NCBI RefSeq assembly: GCF_004299445.1
Contig: NZ_SCTC01000008.1
Location: forward strand, 29,887 to 93,886
Reading direction: 5' to 3'
Origin: Phenylobacterium sp.
GTDB taxonomy: Bacteria > Pseudomonadota > Alphaproteobacteria > Caulobacterales > Caulobacteraceae
DNA: 64,000 nt
Position 1 is the stretch's first letter. The number at the start of each line of letters is the position of its first letter. The notes under the pieces are model-generated. The model did not search any database. It worked only from the letters and a program-made list of their open reading frames with translations, and had not been told where the DNA came from. Shown here in pieces: positions 53,255 to 64,000 of the stretch. The position numbers and the translations under genes are program-made.

Positions 53255-53539
53255 ATGCCGACCTTCGCTCTGCACTGCCTGGACAAGGCGAACTCGCTCG
53301 AGCTGCGGATGGCCACGCGCGAGCGGCACCTGGCCTATGTCCAGAGCCGGGCGGCCGACATGAAGATCGCCGGCCCCATGTTCGACGACGCGGGCCAGAT
53401 GGCGGGATCGATGTTCATCCTGGACGTGGCCGACAAGGCGGCCGCCCAGGCCTTCCACGACGCCGATCCCTACACCCAGGCCGGCCTCTGGCGGCAGGTC
53501 GAGCTCAATCCCGTGAAGATCACGTTTGGCGCAGTCTGA
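53255..53539 (+). CDS. YciI family protein
   Basis: FALHCLDKANSLELRMATRERHLAYVQS...GPMFDDAGQMAGSMFILDVADKAAAQAFHDADPYTQAGLW. Confidence 0.88.
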   Translation: MPTFALHCLDKANSLELRMATRERHLAYVQSRAADMKIAGPMFDDAGQMAGSMFILDVADKAAAQAFHDADPYTQAGLWRQVELNPVKITFGAV

Positions 53540-53891
53540 GCCCGACAACCCCGCCCGCCCGCCGCGGGGCCTGCGCCTCTGTGCGCTGGCCGACATCGAG
53601 GACCCGGGCGGCAAGAGCTTCCGCTTCCGGAACGGCAGCCGGATGTTCGCGGGCTTCGTCCTGCGCCGCGGCGAGGCGGCCTCGGGCTTCGTGGACTCCT
53701 GCCCCCACGCCGGCTGGCCGCTGGCGCCGCTCGACGACCGCTACCTCACCCGCGACAAGGCCCACATCCTGTGTGCGGGCCATGGGGCGCTGTTCGACCT
53801 GGAGGGACTGTGCCTGGCCGGACCCTGCCACGGCCAGCGCATCGCCACGTGGCCGGTCGAGGTGCGCGACGGCGAGGTGTTTACGGCTTAG
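53526..53891 (+). CDS. Rieske [2Fe-2S] domain protein
   Basis: CPHAGWPLAPLDDRYLTRDKAHILCAGHGALFDLEGLCLAGPCHGQRI (CxH...CxxH); overlaps the YciI gene by 14 nt. Confidence 0.85.
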   Translation: MAQSEPDNPARPPRGLRLCALADIEDPGGKSFRFRNGSRMFAGFVLRRGEAASGFVDSCPHAGWPLAPLDDRYLTRDKAHILCAGHGALFDLEGLCLAGPCHGQRIATWPVEVRDGEVFTA

Positions 53892-54627
53892 CTTCGCGCC
53901 CGAACGCCGCCACATCCTCCAGCAGCGCCGCCGCCGCGGTCTTGACCAGTTCGCCGCCCTTCTCGGGCGTGGCGAGGCCGGGGTCTGAACCCATCCGACC
54001 GTCGGCGTAGCGCGCGCGGAAGTCGTGGGCCTCGCGGATCGGACCGGTCGGCGCGATCTGCGGCGCGTAGTTCGCAGACTTGATGCTGTCGGGATACCCC
54101 CACTGGGTCACCGCGATCTCGGACGGGGTGGCGTGGCTGCCGTGGCCGACCGGGAACTGGCGGTTGGCCAGCGCCGTGACCCCCGACAGGTCCCACCAGT
54201 TCTTCAGCTTGCAGGCGAAGCCGCGGTTGCGGCCCGCGTAGCTGGCCTCGGCGTAGAGTTCGGAGAAGGCGGCCTCGATCGTGGCGACGTTCCCGCCGTG
54301 GCCGTTCAGGAAGTACAGCTTCTCAAAGCCCGCATGCGCCAGGCTGCGGCACCAGTCGCCGATGGCCAGCATGAAGGTGGACGGCCTGAGCGCGATGGTG
54401 CCCGGGAAATCCAGGTGGTGCTGGGCCATGCCGATGTTGAACGTGGGCGCCACGATGATGTCGCCGGTCTTCTCGGCCTCATGCGCAATGATCTCGGGGC
54501 AGAGCCAGTCGGTGCCAAGGAGGCCGGTGGGGCCATGCTGCTCGTTCGACCCGATGGGGATGACCACCGTCCTGGACCGTTTCAGGAAGCCTTCGACCTC
54601 GGGCCATGTGGAAAGGTGAAGCAGCAT
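53881..54627 (-). CDS. Creatininase family protein
   Basis: VVIPIGSNEQHGPTGLLGTDWLCPEIIAHEAE, HHLDFPGTIALRPSTF, LYFLNGHGGNVATIEAAF. Confidence 0.88.
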   Translation of the reverse strand: MLLHLSTWPEVEGFLKRSRTVVIPIGSNEQHGPTGLLGTDWLCPEIIAHEAEKTGDIIVAPTFNIGMAQHHLDFPGTIALRPSTFMLAIGDWCRSLAHAGFEKLYFLNGHGGNVATIEAAFSELYAEASYAGRNRGFACKLKNWWDLSGVTALANRQFPVGHGSHATPSEIAVTQWGYPDSIKSANYAPQIAPTGPIREAHDFRARYADGRMGSDPGLATPEKGGELVKTAAAALLEDVAAFGREAKP

Positions 54628-54727
54628 GCGGGCAACATCCTCGAGAGCTTGGGGCGCCTTGGGGTCTCGGCGTCTGCAACTGCATAGGACCGCCCCCCGG
54701 CGACAGCAAATTCGAAACTCTGCGGTC

Positions 54728-55210
54728 TCAGTCGCCGGCGACGTGCACCGTCGGGTCCATCGCGCGCATGCCGACCAGGCGCCAGTGGTCCTTGCGTTTG
54801 GCGAAGGTGAGCACGCAGTCCTGGCTGCCGGCGTCCTTCAGGCAGGCGCGATCGCCGCCGACCTTGCGCATCAGGGGCGCCACCTGCTTGGGCGACGGCG
54901 CGGCGGTCAGCGTGGCGCCCGAGCGGTCGACCACGCGGACGGCGGCGGGGCTGATCATTCGGTCCAGTGCGAACTCGGACGGCCCGCCCTCCACGTCCAG
55001 CGCCGTCGCCTTGGCCAGCTCGGTCACCTGGCGGCGCACGTCCTCGCGCACGGCGGGGCGGTCGATCTGGGCTTCGAAGGCCTGCTTGTCCCCGCTCAGC
55101 ACCGCCGCGAGCAGTCGGGCGGCGCTGTCGATCGCGCCTTTCGGCGCAGCGGCGCCGCAGCCGTTGAGGCCCATGGCGGCGACAAGGAGTACAGGGACGA
55201 CTCGCAGCAT
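54728..55210 (-). CDS. Hypothetical lipoprotein
   Basis: MLRVVPVLLVAAMGLNGCGAAAP lipobox; 160 aa. Confidence 0.6.
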   Translation of the reverse strand: MLRVVPVLLVAAMGLNGCGAAAPKGAIDSAARLLAAVLSGDKQAFEAQIDRPAVREDVRRQVTELAKATALDVEGGPSEFALDRMISPAAVRVVDRSGATLTAAPSPKQVAPLMRKVGGDRACLKDAGSQDCVLTFAKRKDHWRLVGMRAMDPTVHVAGD

Positions 55211-55318
55211 GGCGCGAACCTGTTCCGCTCGGTGAGTCGCTTCAAGGGCGCATGTCAGCGCGTGTTGCGCGCGCTCCGCTCAACGCCTACTGCGTCAGGG
55301 AAATCCATCGGGAGGTGA

Positions 55319-57661
55319 GTGGTGTCCGACGGCGAGATTTTCCCGGTTCCCGACGACTGGGCCAAGACGGCGCACATGAACGCCGCGGCCTATGCGGCGG
55401 CGGTGAAGCGGGTCGAGAGCGACCCTGAAGGCTACTGGCGCGAGCTGGGCCAGCGGCTGACCTGGATCAAGCCCTTCACCCAGGTGAAGGATGTGTCGTT
55501 CGATAAGGCCGACTTCCACATCAACTGGTTCGCCGACGGCGTGCTGAACGTCAGCGCCAACTGCCTGGACCGCCACCTCGCCGAGCGGGGCGATCAGGTG
55601 GCGCTGATCTGGGAGAGCGACGACGGCAAGACCAGTGACGCCCTGACCTACGCCCAGCTCCACGCCGACGTCTGCCGCTGGGCCAATGTGCTCAAGGCCA
55701 AGGGCGTCCAGAAGGGCGACCGGGTCACCATCTACCTGCCGATGATCCCGGCGGCGGCGGCCTCGATGCTGGCCTGCTCGCGCATCGGCGCAATCCATTC
55801 GGTGGTGTTCGGCGGCTTCTCGCCCGACAGCATCGCGGGCCGGATCCAGGACTGCGATTCCAAGCTGGTGATCACCGCCGACGAGGGGCTGCGCGGCGGC
55901 AAGATCGTGCCGCTGAAGCTCAACGTCGACGAGGCGCTGAAGTCCTGCCCCGGCGTGTCGAACGTCATCGTGGTCAAGCGCACCGGCGGGAACGTGCCGA
56001 TGACGCCCGGGCGCGACGAGTACTTCTCGGACCTGAAGCAGACCGTGTCGGCCGAGTGCCCGGCCGAGCCGATGGGCGCGGAGGACCCGCTGTTCATCCT
56101 CTACACCTCGGGCTCGACGGGTAAGCCCAAGGGCGTGCTGCACACTACGGGCGGCTATCTGGCCTGGGCCAGCTGGACCCACGAGATCATCTTCGACTAC
56201 CGCCCGGGCGAGGTGTTCTGGTGCACCGCCGACGTGGGCTGGGTCACGGGCCATAGCTATGTGGTCTATGGCCCGCTGGCCAACGGCGCGACCAGCCTGA
56301 TGTTCGAGGGCGTGCCCAACTATCCGAGCCACTCGCGGTTCTGGGAGGTCTGCGACAAGCACAAGGTCGAGATCTTCTATACGGCGCCGACGGCGCTCCG
56401 GGCTCTGATGCGCGAGGGCGACGGCCCCGTGCTGAAGACCAGCCGCAAGTCGATCCGCCTGCTGGGCACCGTGGGCGAGCCGATCAATCCCGAGGCCTGG
56501 CTTTGGTACCATCGCGTCGTCGGCGAGGGCCGCTGCCCGATCATCGACACCTGGTGGCAGACCGAGACGGGCGCCTGCCTGATGACGCCGCTGCCCGGCG
56601 CGCATGCGCTGAAGCCCGGTTCGTGCGCCCTGCCCCTGCCGGGCGTGAAGCCGCAGCTGGTCGACGCCGAGGGCCTGGTGCTGGACGGCGCCGTCAACGG
56701 CAACCTCTGCCTGACCGACAGCTGGCCCGGCCAGATGCGCACGGTCTATGGCGACCATCAGCGCTTCATCGACACCTACTTCACGACCTACCCCGGCAAG
56801 TACTTCACCGGGGACGGCGCGCGGCGGGACGAGGACGGCTACTACTGGATCACCGGCCGCGTGGACGACGTCATCAACGTGTCGGGCCACCGCCTGGGCA
56901 CCGCCGAGATCGAGAGCGCGCTGGTGGGCCACACCGCCGTGGCCGAGGCCGCCGTCGTGGGCTACCCGCACGACATCAAGGGCCAGGGCATCTACTGCTA
57001 CGTGACGCTGAAGGTCGGCATCGAGGCCACCGAGGCGCTGCAGGCCGACCTGCGCGGCTGGGTCCGGCGCGAGATCGGGCCGTTCGCGGCGCCCGACGTC
57101 ATCCAGTTCGCCCCCGGCCTGCCCAAGACCCGGTCGGGCAAGATCATGCGCCGCATCCTGCGCAAGATCGCCGAGGACGACCTCACGAACCTGGGCGACA
57201 CCTCGACGCTGGCCGAGCCCGCCGTGGTGGACGACCTGGTGAAGAACCGCGCGGGCCGCGGCGACGACGAGGCGCACATCGACGGCAAGGTGGTCTCGTG
57301 CCAGCAGCTGGAAGGCGTGCTGGCCGACCACGATGCGGTTTCAGAAGGCGTCATCGTGGCCATCGACGCGCCCGACGGCCGCGGCGAGGCGCTCTGGGCC
57401 TTCATCACCCCCGACCCCGCGATCCTGGCCTCGGACGTGCTGGCCGCCGACATCAAGGGCTTCATGCGCCGCGAGGTGGGCGACCATGCCGCGCCGGCGA
57501 TGGTGATCTTCGGCCCCCTGCCCAAGACGCCGGCCGGCGAGGTGTTGCGGCCGGTCCTGCGCCGCATCGCCGAAACCGGCGAGCCCGGCGACACGACCGG
57601 CCTCGAGGACCCTGCGGTTCCGGCGGCGCTGGTGCAGCGACGGGCCGAAGCGCTCTCTTGA
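55319..57661 (+). CDS. acs: Acetyl-CoA synthetase with duplicated C-terminal subdomain
   Basis: [104 protein letters not shown]; about 120 extra residues resembling a second AMP-binding C domain. Confidence 0.92.
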   Translation: MVSDGEIFPVPDDWAKTAHMNAAAYAAAVKRVESDPEGYWRELGQRLTWIKPFTQVKDVSFDKADFHINWFADGVLNVSANCLDRHLAERGDQVALIWESDDGKTSDALTYAQLHADVCRWANVLKAKGVQKGDRVTIYLPMIPAAAASMLACSRIGAIHSVVFGGFSPDSIAGRIQDCDSKLVITADEGLRGGKIVPLKLNVDEALKSCPGVSNVIVVKRTGGNVPMTPGRDEYFSDLKQTVSAECPAEPMGAEDPLFILYTSGSTGKPKGVLHTTGGYLAWASWTHEIIFDYRPGEVFWCTADVGWVTGHSYVVYGPLANGATSLMFEGVPNYPSHSRFWEVCDKHKVEIFYTAPTALRALMREGDGPVLKTSRKSIRLLGTVGEPINPEAWLWYHRVVGEGRCPIIDTWWQTETGACLMTPLPGAHALKPGSCALPLPGVKPQLVDAEGLVLDGAVNGNLCLTDSWPGQMRTVYGDHQRFIDTYFTTYPGKYFTGDGARRDEDGYYWITGRVDDVINVSGHRLGTAEIESALVGHTAVAEAAVVGYPHDIKGQGIYCYVTLKVGIEATEALQADLRGWVRREIGPFAAPDVIQFAPGLPKTRSGKIMRRILRKIAEDDLTNLGDTSTLAEPAVVDDLVKNRAGRGDDEAHIDGKVVSCQQLEGVLADHDAVSEGVIVAIDAPDGRGEALWAFITPDPAILASDVLAADIKGFMRREVGDHAAPAMVIFGPLPKTPAGEVLRPVLRRIAETGEPGDTTGLEDPAVPAALVQRRAEALS

Positions 57662-57678
57662 GCGCGGAAGGGACCTAG

Positions 57679-58629
57679 ATGCTGCCGGCGGCGCTGCAGG
57701 CCGCGATCGCGCGCGAGCTTTCGGGCGCATCGCGCCGCGACCTGGCGGAGCGTACGGCGGCGACAAGCCAGGCCTATCGCGCGGGCCGGGGCTCGGCGTC
57801 GGTGATCAAAGGCCGCGACGACGCCCTGGCCTATGCGTTGGCCAGGATGCCGGCCACCTACGCCGCCTGCGCGGCCGTGTTCGATGAGGCCGCGCGTATC
57901 GCGCCCGGTTTCGCGCCAGGAACGCTGCTCGACGCCGGCTGCGGCCCGGGCACCGGCAGTTGGGCGGCCCGCGAGACCTGGAGCGCACTGACCGACATCA
58001 CCTGGCTCGACGCCAGCGCGCCGTTCCTGGAGCTGGCCAAACGCCTGGCTGGAGACGACCTCGCGGCGACGACGATCCGCGGCGACCTGACGGCGGGCCC
58101 CTTCCCAAGCGCCGACCTGGTCCTGGCCAGCTACGCCCTCGCCGAGATCCCGGCGTCCGCGCAGTCGCACGTCGTGGCCCGTCTCTGGGGCGCCGCCGAG
58201 GGCGTCCTGGCCATCGTCGAGCCCGGCACGCCGGCCGGCTACGACCGGCTTCTGAGCGCCCGAGACACGTTGATCGCCGCCGGGGCGGAGATCCTGGCCC
58301 CCTGCCCCCACCCACAGGCATGCCCGCTGGCCGCGCCAGACTGGTGCCATTTCAGCGTCCGTCTGCCCCGCTCACGCGACCACAGGCTGGCCAAGGGCGC
58401 CGACGCGCCGTTCGAGGACGAGAAGTACGCCTACCTGCTGGCCGCGCGTCCGGGCGTCGCCGCCGCGCCCCGAACCCCGCGCGTGCTGGCGCGGCCCAAG
58501 GTCGGCAAGCCCGGCATCGAGCTCAAGCTCTGCACCGAGGCGGGAGCCCTGGAACGCCGCTTCGTCGCTCGCCGCGACAAGCCGGCCCACGCCGTCGCGC
58601 GGCGCCTGGACTGGGGCGACGCGCTCTAA
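57679..58629 (+). CDS. Rsm22-like small-ribosomal-subunit methyltransferase family
   Basis: GTLLDAGCGPGTGSWAARETW, YALAEIP, LAIVEPGTPAGYDRLLSARD, CPHPQACPLAAPDWCHFSVRLPRSRDHRLAKGADAPFEDEKYAYLLAAR. Confidence 0.85.
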   Translation: MLPAALQAAIARELSGASRRDLAERTAATSQAYRAGRGSASVIKGRDDALAYALARMPATYAACAAVFDEAARIAPGFAPGTLLDAGCGPGTGSWAARETWSALTDITWLDASAPFLELAKRLAGDDLAATTIRGDLTAGPFPSADLVLASYALAEIPASAQSHVVARLWGAAEGVLAIVEPGTPAGYDRLLSARDTLIAAGAEILAPCPHPQACPLAAPDWCHFSVRLPRSRDHRLAKGADAPFEDEKYAYLLAARPGVAAAPRTPRVLARPKVGKPGIELKLCTEAGALERRFVARRDKPAHAVARRLDWGDAL

Positions 58630-59063
58630 GCGCCGCTCAGGGCGTCCCTCAGGCGTTTGACCTGCCGGTTGAGATCGCCCAGCTCCTGCAGGCTCATCCC
58701 GGCCTTCTTGAGCAGGGCCTCGCCCAGGCAGGCGCTCTCCTCGCGCATGTCGCGGCCCTTGTCGGTCAGGCTGACCTGGACCTGCCGCTCGTCGCTGGGA
58801 TTGCGCAGCCGGGTCAGGAAGCCCGCCAGCTCGAGGCGTTTCACCAGCGGCGTGATGGTGCTGGGCTCCAGCGCCAGGCGATCGGCGATGCCGGTGATAG
58901 TCAGGCCATCTGTCTCCCAGAGGGCGTGCAGCACCAGGTATTGCGGATAGGTGAGGCCCAGCTTGTCGAGCAGGGGCTTGTAGGTCCGGTTGATGGCGAG
59001 GTCCGCGCCATAGATCGAGAAGCAGAGCTGACGATCGAGCGGCTGCTGGCGAGTCTGGGTCAT
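58626..59063 (-). CDS. ohrR: MarR-family regulator, OhrR-like
   Basis: LDRQLCFSIYGADLAINRTYKPLLDKLGLTYPQYLVLHALWETDGLTITGIADRLALEPSTITPLVKRLELAGFLTRLRNPSDERQVQVSLT with conserved N-terminal Cys; divergent from ohr. Confidence 0.92.
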   Translation of the reverse strand: MTQTRQQPLDRQLCFSIYGADLAINRTYKPLLDKLGLTYPQYLVLHALWETDGLTITGIADRLALEPSTITPLVKRLELAGFLTRLRNPSDERQVQVSLTDKGRDMREESACLGEALLKKAGMSLQELGDLNRQVKRLRDALSGA

Positions 59064-59072
59064 GCCAATAGA

Positions 59073-59136
59073 TATCGCGATAAAAGATGCCTTGACAAGG
59101 ATCGGGCCCGAACCTAGCTATCAGTTATCGCGATAA
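59073..59136 (+). promoter_or_regulatory. ohr promoter with two OhrR-like operators
   Basis: TATCGCGATA (59073-59082) and perfect palindrome TTATCGCGATAA (59125-59136); TTGACA (59092-59097), 17-nt spacer, TAGCTA (59115-59120). Confidence 0.65.
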
Positions 59137-59169
59137 TCGTTATCGCCACTCAATCACTGGAGACCTTCC

Positions 59170-59592
59170 ATGCCCGTCCTCTACACCGCTCAAGCCACCG
59201 CCACCGGCGGCCGCACCGGCAGCGCCAAGTCCTCGGATGGCCACCTCGACGTGGCGCTTGACACCGTGAAGGAACTGGGCGGCGCCGGCGGCGCGGGCAC
59301 CAATCCCGAGCAGTTGTTCGCCGCCGGCTACGCCGCCTGTTTCCTGGGCGCCCTGAAGTTCGTGGGCGGCCGCGAGAAGGTGGCGATCCCGGCGGATACG
59401 GCGGTCACGGCCGACGTGGGCATCGGCCCGCGCGCCGACGGCGGCGGCTTCGAGCTGACGCTGGCGATCAACGTGGCGATCCCCGGGCTCGACAAGGCCG
59501 CGGCCGAGGACATCGTGGCCAAGGCGCACGTGGTCTGCCCCTACTCGCAGCTGACCCGCGCCGGCGCCGACGTGAAGCTCAGCGTCGCCTAG
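59170..59592 (+). CDS. ohr: Organic hydroperoxide resistance protein (Ohr)
   Basis: [77 protein letters not shown]. Confidence 0.95.
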   Translation: MPVLYTAQATATGGRTGSAKSSDGHLDVALDTVKELGGAGGAGTNPEQLFAAGYAACFLGALKFVGGREKVAIPADTAVTADVGIGPRADGGGFELTLAINVAIPGLDKAAAEDIVAKAHVVCPYSQLTRAGADVKLSVA

Positions 59593-59642
59593 CTCTACAG
59601 CCCTTCCCCTCGCGTCGCTTCCGATGCGGGGGGAGACGGCGT

Positions 59643-60047
59643 TCAGTTGACGATGATGCCGCCCAGCAGGACGCGGGCGCCGCGGCGGCCCAGGATGGCG
59701 TCGGTCTGCCGCTGCAGGCTCTGGACGATGTAGTCGGCGTTGGGCAGGGCCCCGGGCGCCAGCCCGCTGGCATAGCCCTGGACGATCTGCAGATAGGCGG
59801 CGCGCAAGCGTGGCACCGACTGCTCGGCGCGGGTGCGGAGCGCCTCGTCAGGCACATCCAGGCCGCAGTCGACCGACATGACCCCGCGACGGCCCGCGCC
59901 GCGCATGGTCGTGCCCAGCAGGGTCTGGACCGGCACGTAGCTGCCGCCGCCCGACTTCTTCTTCTCGGCGCCGGCCGCATGCGAGGCCGCCGGCCAGGCC
60001 AGCAGGCCGGCGATCGGGGCGAGGCTGAGGAAGCGGCGGCGATCCAT
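59643..60047 (-). CDS. Hypothetical Tat-signal protein
   Basis: MDRRRFLSLAPIAGLLAWPAASHAAG signal; start moved inside the ORF. Confidence 0.7.
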   Translation of the reverse strand: MDRRRFLSLAPIAGLLAWPAASHAAGAEKKKSGGGSYVPVQTLLGTTMRGAGRRGVMSVDCGLDVPDEALRTRAEQSVPRLRAAYLQIVQGYASGLAPGALPNADYIVQSLQRQTDAILGRRGARVLLGGIIVN

Positions 60048-60113
60048 GACGTGCGGCAAGATCACTCATTATGGTTAGCGCTCCATTTACGTGCGCCTGC
60101 GAAGACAGGGTGA

Positions 60114-61190
<1,077 letters not shown>

Positions 61191-61211
61191 GCGTCAGGCA
61201 AGGAATTGGCG

Positions 61212-62363
61212 ATGCTCCCCTACGGCCGTCAGACCATCGAGGACGACGACATCGCCGCGGTCGCCGAGGCGCTGAAGGCCGACTTCCTGACGACGGGCCC
61301 GACCGTCGAGGCCTTCGAGGTCGCTTTCGCCGAGACCGTGGGCGCGCGCCATGCGGTAGCCTGTTCGAACGGCACCGCAGCGCTGCATCTGGCGATGATG
61401 GCGCTGGACGTGAAGCCGGGCGAGGCGGTCATTGCGCCCTCGATCACCTTCCTGGCGACCGCCAACTGCGCCCGCTATGTCGGCGCGGACGTGGTCTTCG
61501 CCGACGTCGATCCCGACACGGGCCTGATGACGCCGGAGACCCTGGCCCAGGCGATCGAGCGGGTGGGCGCGCGGCGGCTGCGGGCCGTCCTGCCGGTGCA
61601 CCTGCGCGGCGACGCGTGCGACCTGCCGGGGCTCGAGGCGCTGGCGCGGGACGCCGGCGCCGTTCTGGTCGAGGACGCGCCGCATGCGCTGGGCTCCACC
61701 ATGAGGTTCGGCAACGCGGCTGAGATCGTCGGCGACGTGCGCCACTCGGCGATGGCCACCTTCTCGTTCCACCCGGTGAAGACCATCGCCACCGGCGAGG
61801 GTGGCATGATCACCACGAACGATCCGGCGATCTCGGCCCGGCTGAAGGTGCTGCGCTCGCACGGCATGGTCCGGCCTGAAGGCTGCGAGCCGTGGTGGTA
61901 TGAAATGCCAGAGCCGGGTTTCAACTACCGCCTGCCCGACATCCTCTGCGCGCTGGGCCTGTCGCAGCTGAAGAAACTGCCGCGGTTCGCCGCGCGGCGG
62001 CGCGCGCTGGGCGCGGCCTATGCGGAGGCGCTGGCGCCGCTGGCGCCTCTGGTGCGCATCGCAGCGCAGCCGGCGTGGAGCGACCCGGTCCTTCACCTGA
62101 TGGTGGCGCTGATCGACTTCGAGGCCGCAGGCAGGAGCCGCCGCGACGTGGTCGAGGGGCTCAAGGCCAGGGGCGTCGGAACCCAGGTCCACTACATCCC
62201 GGTCCACCGCCAGCCCTATTACCGCAAGCTCTACGGCGAGCTGGAACTGCCTGGCGCCGAGGCCTGGTACGCACGCTGCCTGTCGCTGCCGCTGTATCCG
62301 GGGATGGAAGACGGCGACGTGGCGACGGTCGCGGCGGCGCTGAAGGATGTTCTGGGGTTGTAG
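61212..62363 (+). CDS. pseC: UDP-4-amino-4,6-dideoxy-N-acetyl-beta-L-altrosamine transaminase (PseC/FlmB-like)
   Basis: MLPYGRQTIEDDDIAAVAEALKADFLTTGPTVEAFE, ACSNGTAALHLAMMAL, SFHPVKTIATGEGGMITTND, PGFNYRLPDILCALGLSQLKKL. Confidence 0.92.
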   Translation: MLPYGRQTIEDDDIAAVAEALKADFLTTGPTVEAFEVAFAETVGARHAVACSNGTAALHLAMMALDVKPGEAVIAPSITFLATANCARYVGADVVFADVDPDTGLMTPETLAQAIERVGARRLRAVLPVHLRGDACDLPGLEALARDAGAVLVEDAPHALGSTMRFGNAAEIVGDVRHSAMATFSFHPVKTIATGEGGMITTNDPAISARLKVLRSHGMVRPEGCEPWWYEMPEPGFNYRLPDILCALGLSQLKKLPRFAARRRALGAAYAEALAPLAPLVRIAAQPAWSDPVLHLMVALIDFEAAGRSRRDVVEGLKARGVGTQVHYIPVHRQPYYRKLYGELELPGAEAWYARCLSLPLYPGMEDGDVATVAAALKDVLGL

Positions 62364-62369
62364 GGCCTC

Positions 62370-64000
62370 CTAGGCCGCCATCCCCGCCTGCTGGATCAGG
62401 GTGCGGACCTGGGCCATTTGCTCGGGCGAGGCGGCGAGCGCGGCGCGGGTGTCGTCCTGGCGGAAGAGTCGGATGGCTTCGTTCCTGGCGCGGTTGGCGG
62501 CCGGGCCGATCGGCGCCGCCTCACCGGCGGCCAGCCTCAGCAGCATCACCAGCCGATGCATCAGCGGCGCGTTCGCGCGCGCCACGAGGGCGGTGAACTT
62601 GGAGCGGCTCTCCACTTCGCCGCCGATATCGCCCAGCTTTTCCTGGATCGGCTCGAAGTCGGCGGGCACCAGTCCGCAGCGGCCGATCGAACGGTGCAGG
62701 GCGGCCAGCTGCGCCAGCCGCACCGCGGGGGTCTCGTCGCCGCCGGTCATTTCCTTCTCGAATCGCAACGAAGCCACGATGGCCTTGATCCACCCGGCGG
62801 CCTGCCGCTTGTTGGCCGCGCCGATGATGTTCTCGGCCAGCCAGATCAGGGCCTCGGCCTCGGCGTGAGCCGTCTGGCCCTGCCCCAGGTAGGCCTCCAC
62901 GAAGTCGCCGGTCACCAGCATCTTGGAGCGGACGGTGAAGGCCGACTGGACCTCTTCCAGTGGCAGCAGCTTGCCCGCAGCGGCGGTCAGGGTCATGGCG
63001 AGGGCGCGGAGCACGTCGATCTCGCGCACGGCGTCGCCGGGGCACAGACGCCGGGGGCCGGTCAGTTCCCGCAGGATGCGCCGGCCGATGGCGGCGCGCG
63101 TATCCTGGAAGTTCTCGCCCGACAGCCACTGCGCCAGGCGCACGGCCAGTTCGGACAGCTCGGGCATGATCTTCTGCACCGATTTCTCGACGCGTATCAG
63201 CGCCTCGACCGAGTCATAGGCGGCCAGGCGGGTCATGGCGGCCAGGTTGGCGCCGAGGTCCTCGCCCTTGCCGAGGACGTCGGTCATGCCCGGCTTGGCT
63301 TCCAGAATCTCGGCCAGGGGCTGCTGTATGGTGGAGAGCGCCACGCCTCGACCGGGACCCTTGGCCGGCGCCGAGTCGGCCAGGTCGAGCAGCCGGTCCA
63401 CCTTGTCGGACCAGGTGCGGGCGGGCGCGATCGAGGCCGCGACGCCGGCGCCCAGGAGGTAGCCACGCTCGGGGTCGGTGGCCAGGCGCTCGGCCGCCGC
63501 GGCGAAGCCTTCCTTGTCCAGGTTGGGCAGATTGCCCTTCCGAGAGTCCTTCATGAGGCGCTCGACGGCGCGCTCGATCAGGGCCTGGAACACCCGGATC
63601 AGCTCGTGCACCGACATGTTGCGGGCGTGCGCCTCGGGCACGGCGATCTTCTGGATCGCGTGCTGCAGATCGATGCCCGAGGCCTCGAGCTTCTCGACGA
63701 GGTCGGGCCGGTGCAGCAGTTCAAACGGCGTGGCGCTGTTGCGCTCGAGCCAGCCCTCCAGCAGCCTCCCGATCCGCTCGCGGGCGTGCAGCGTGTAGAG
63801 GTCCTGCGGGGTCACGCAGAGCGGCTGCGGCTCTTCCTTCGGGCGGGCCTTGGCGACGGTGTCGGCCTGGCCGAACTTCTGGATGATGACCGTCTGGAAC
63901 TCGCGGGTCTCTTCGTCGAACGTTTCCTTGCTGATGCGGGCGGCCGCAACCCGGGCCTCCTTCATCAGTTCCTCAGCGTGCTGGATGGCGGCGGCGCGAT
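62370..64000 (-). CDS. Uncharacterised large alpha-helical protein (5' end beyond window)
   Basis: Frame stays open to the window edge (RAAAIQHAEELMKEARVAAARISKETFDEETREFQTVIIQKFGQ...); at least 542 aa with no recognised domain. Confidence 0.75.
   Translation of the reverse strand, partial: RAAAIQHAEELMKEARVAAARISKETFDEETREFQTVIIQKFGQADTVAKARPKEEPQPLCVTPQDLYTLHARERIGRLLEGWLERNSATPFELLHRPDLVEKLEASGIDLQHAIQKIAVPEAHARNMSVHELIRVFQALIERAVERLMKDSRKGNLPNLDKEGFAAAAERLATDPERGYLLGAGVAASIAPARTWSDKVDRLLDLADSAPAKGPGRGVALSTIQQPLAEILEAKPGMTDVLGKGEDLGANLAAMTRLAAYDSVEALIRVEKSVQKIMPELSELAVRLAQWLSGENFQDTRAAIGRRILRELTGPRRLCPGDAVREIDVLRALAMTLTAAAGKLLPLEEVQSAFTVRSKMLVTGDFVEAYLGQGQTAHAEAEALIWLAENIIGAANKRQAAGWIKAIVASLRFEKEMTGGDETPAVRLAQLAALHRSIGRCGLVPADFEPIQEKLGDIGGEVESRSKFTALVARANAPLMHRLVMLLRLAAGEAAPIGPAANRARNEAIRLFRQDDTRAALAASPEQMAQVRTLIQQAGMAA

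Noticed and set aside
55295-57331. 678-aa minus-strand ORF opposite acs
   Set aside because: Shadow ORF; no recognisable protein motifs

Overview
GC-rich chromosomal window with the character of an alphaproteobacterium of the Caulobacterales (Phenylobacterium/Caulobacter-like). This lineage is inferred from TonB receptors, PEP-CTERM, flm/pse genes and GANTC context; it was not tested. I support about 58 protein-coding genes and two tRNAs: tRNA-Ala(CGC) and tRNA-Thr(CGU). No CRISPR array, prophage, IS element or rRNA was recognised. Core genes include gyrB, recF, recQ, polA, hemC, hemD, tsaD, gpsA, acs and cysK. The most interesting loci are: (1) a divergent pair of an NrtR-like Nudix regulator and a phosphatase-like/ADP-ribosylglycohydrolase fusion, separated by two same-spacing GTGT-N7-ACAC dyads 32 bp apart; (2) an acetyl-CoA synthetase with a degenerate second copy of its C-terminal AMP-binding subdomain in which the catalytic Lys is Glu; (3) an OmpR-type regulator with a pseudo-receiver (Asp to Glu); (4) a vsr-cysK-C5-methyltransferase gene string whose two DNA-modification genes end inside REP-like palindromes; (5) an untracked 48-aa membrane protein start/stop-overlapped with hemD; (6) several unexplained intergenic palindromes. 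Start codons were adjusted from the ORF track where an internal start fits better. No database search or structure prediction was run, so novelty cannot be asserted.
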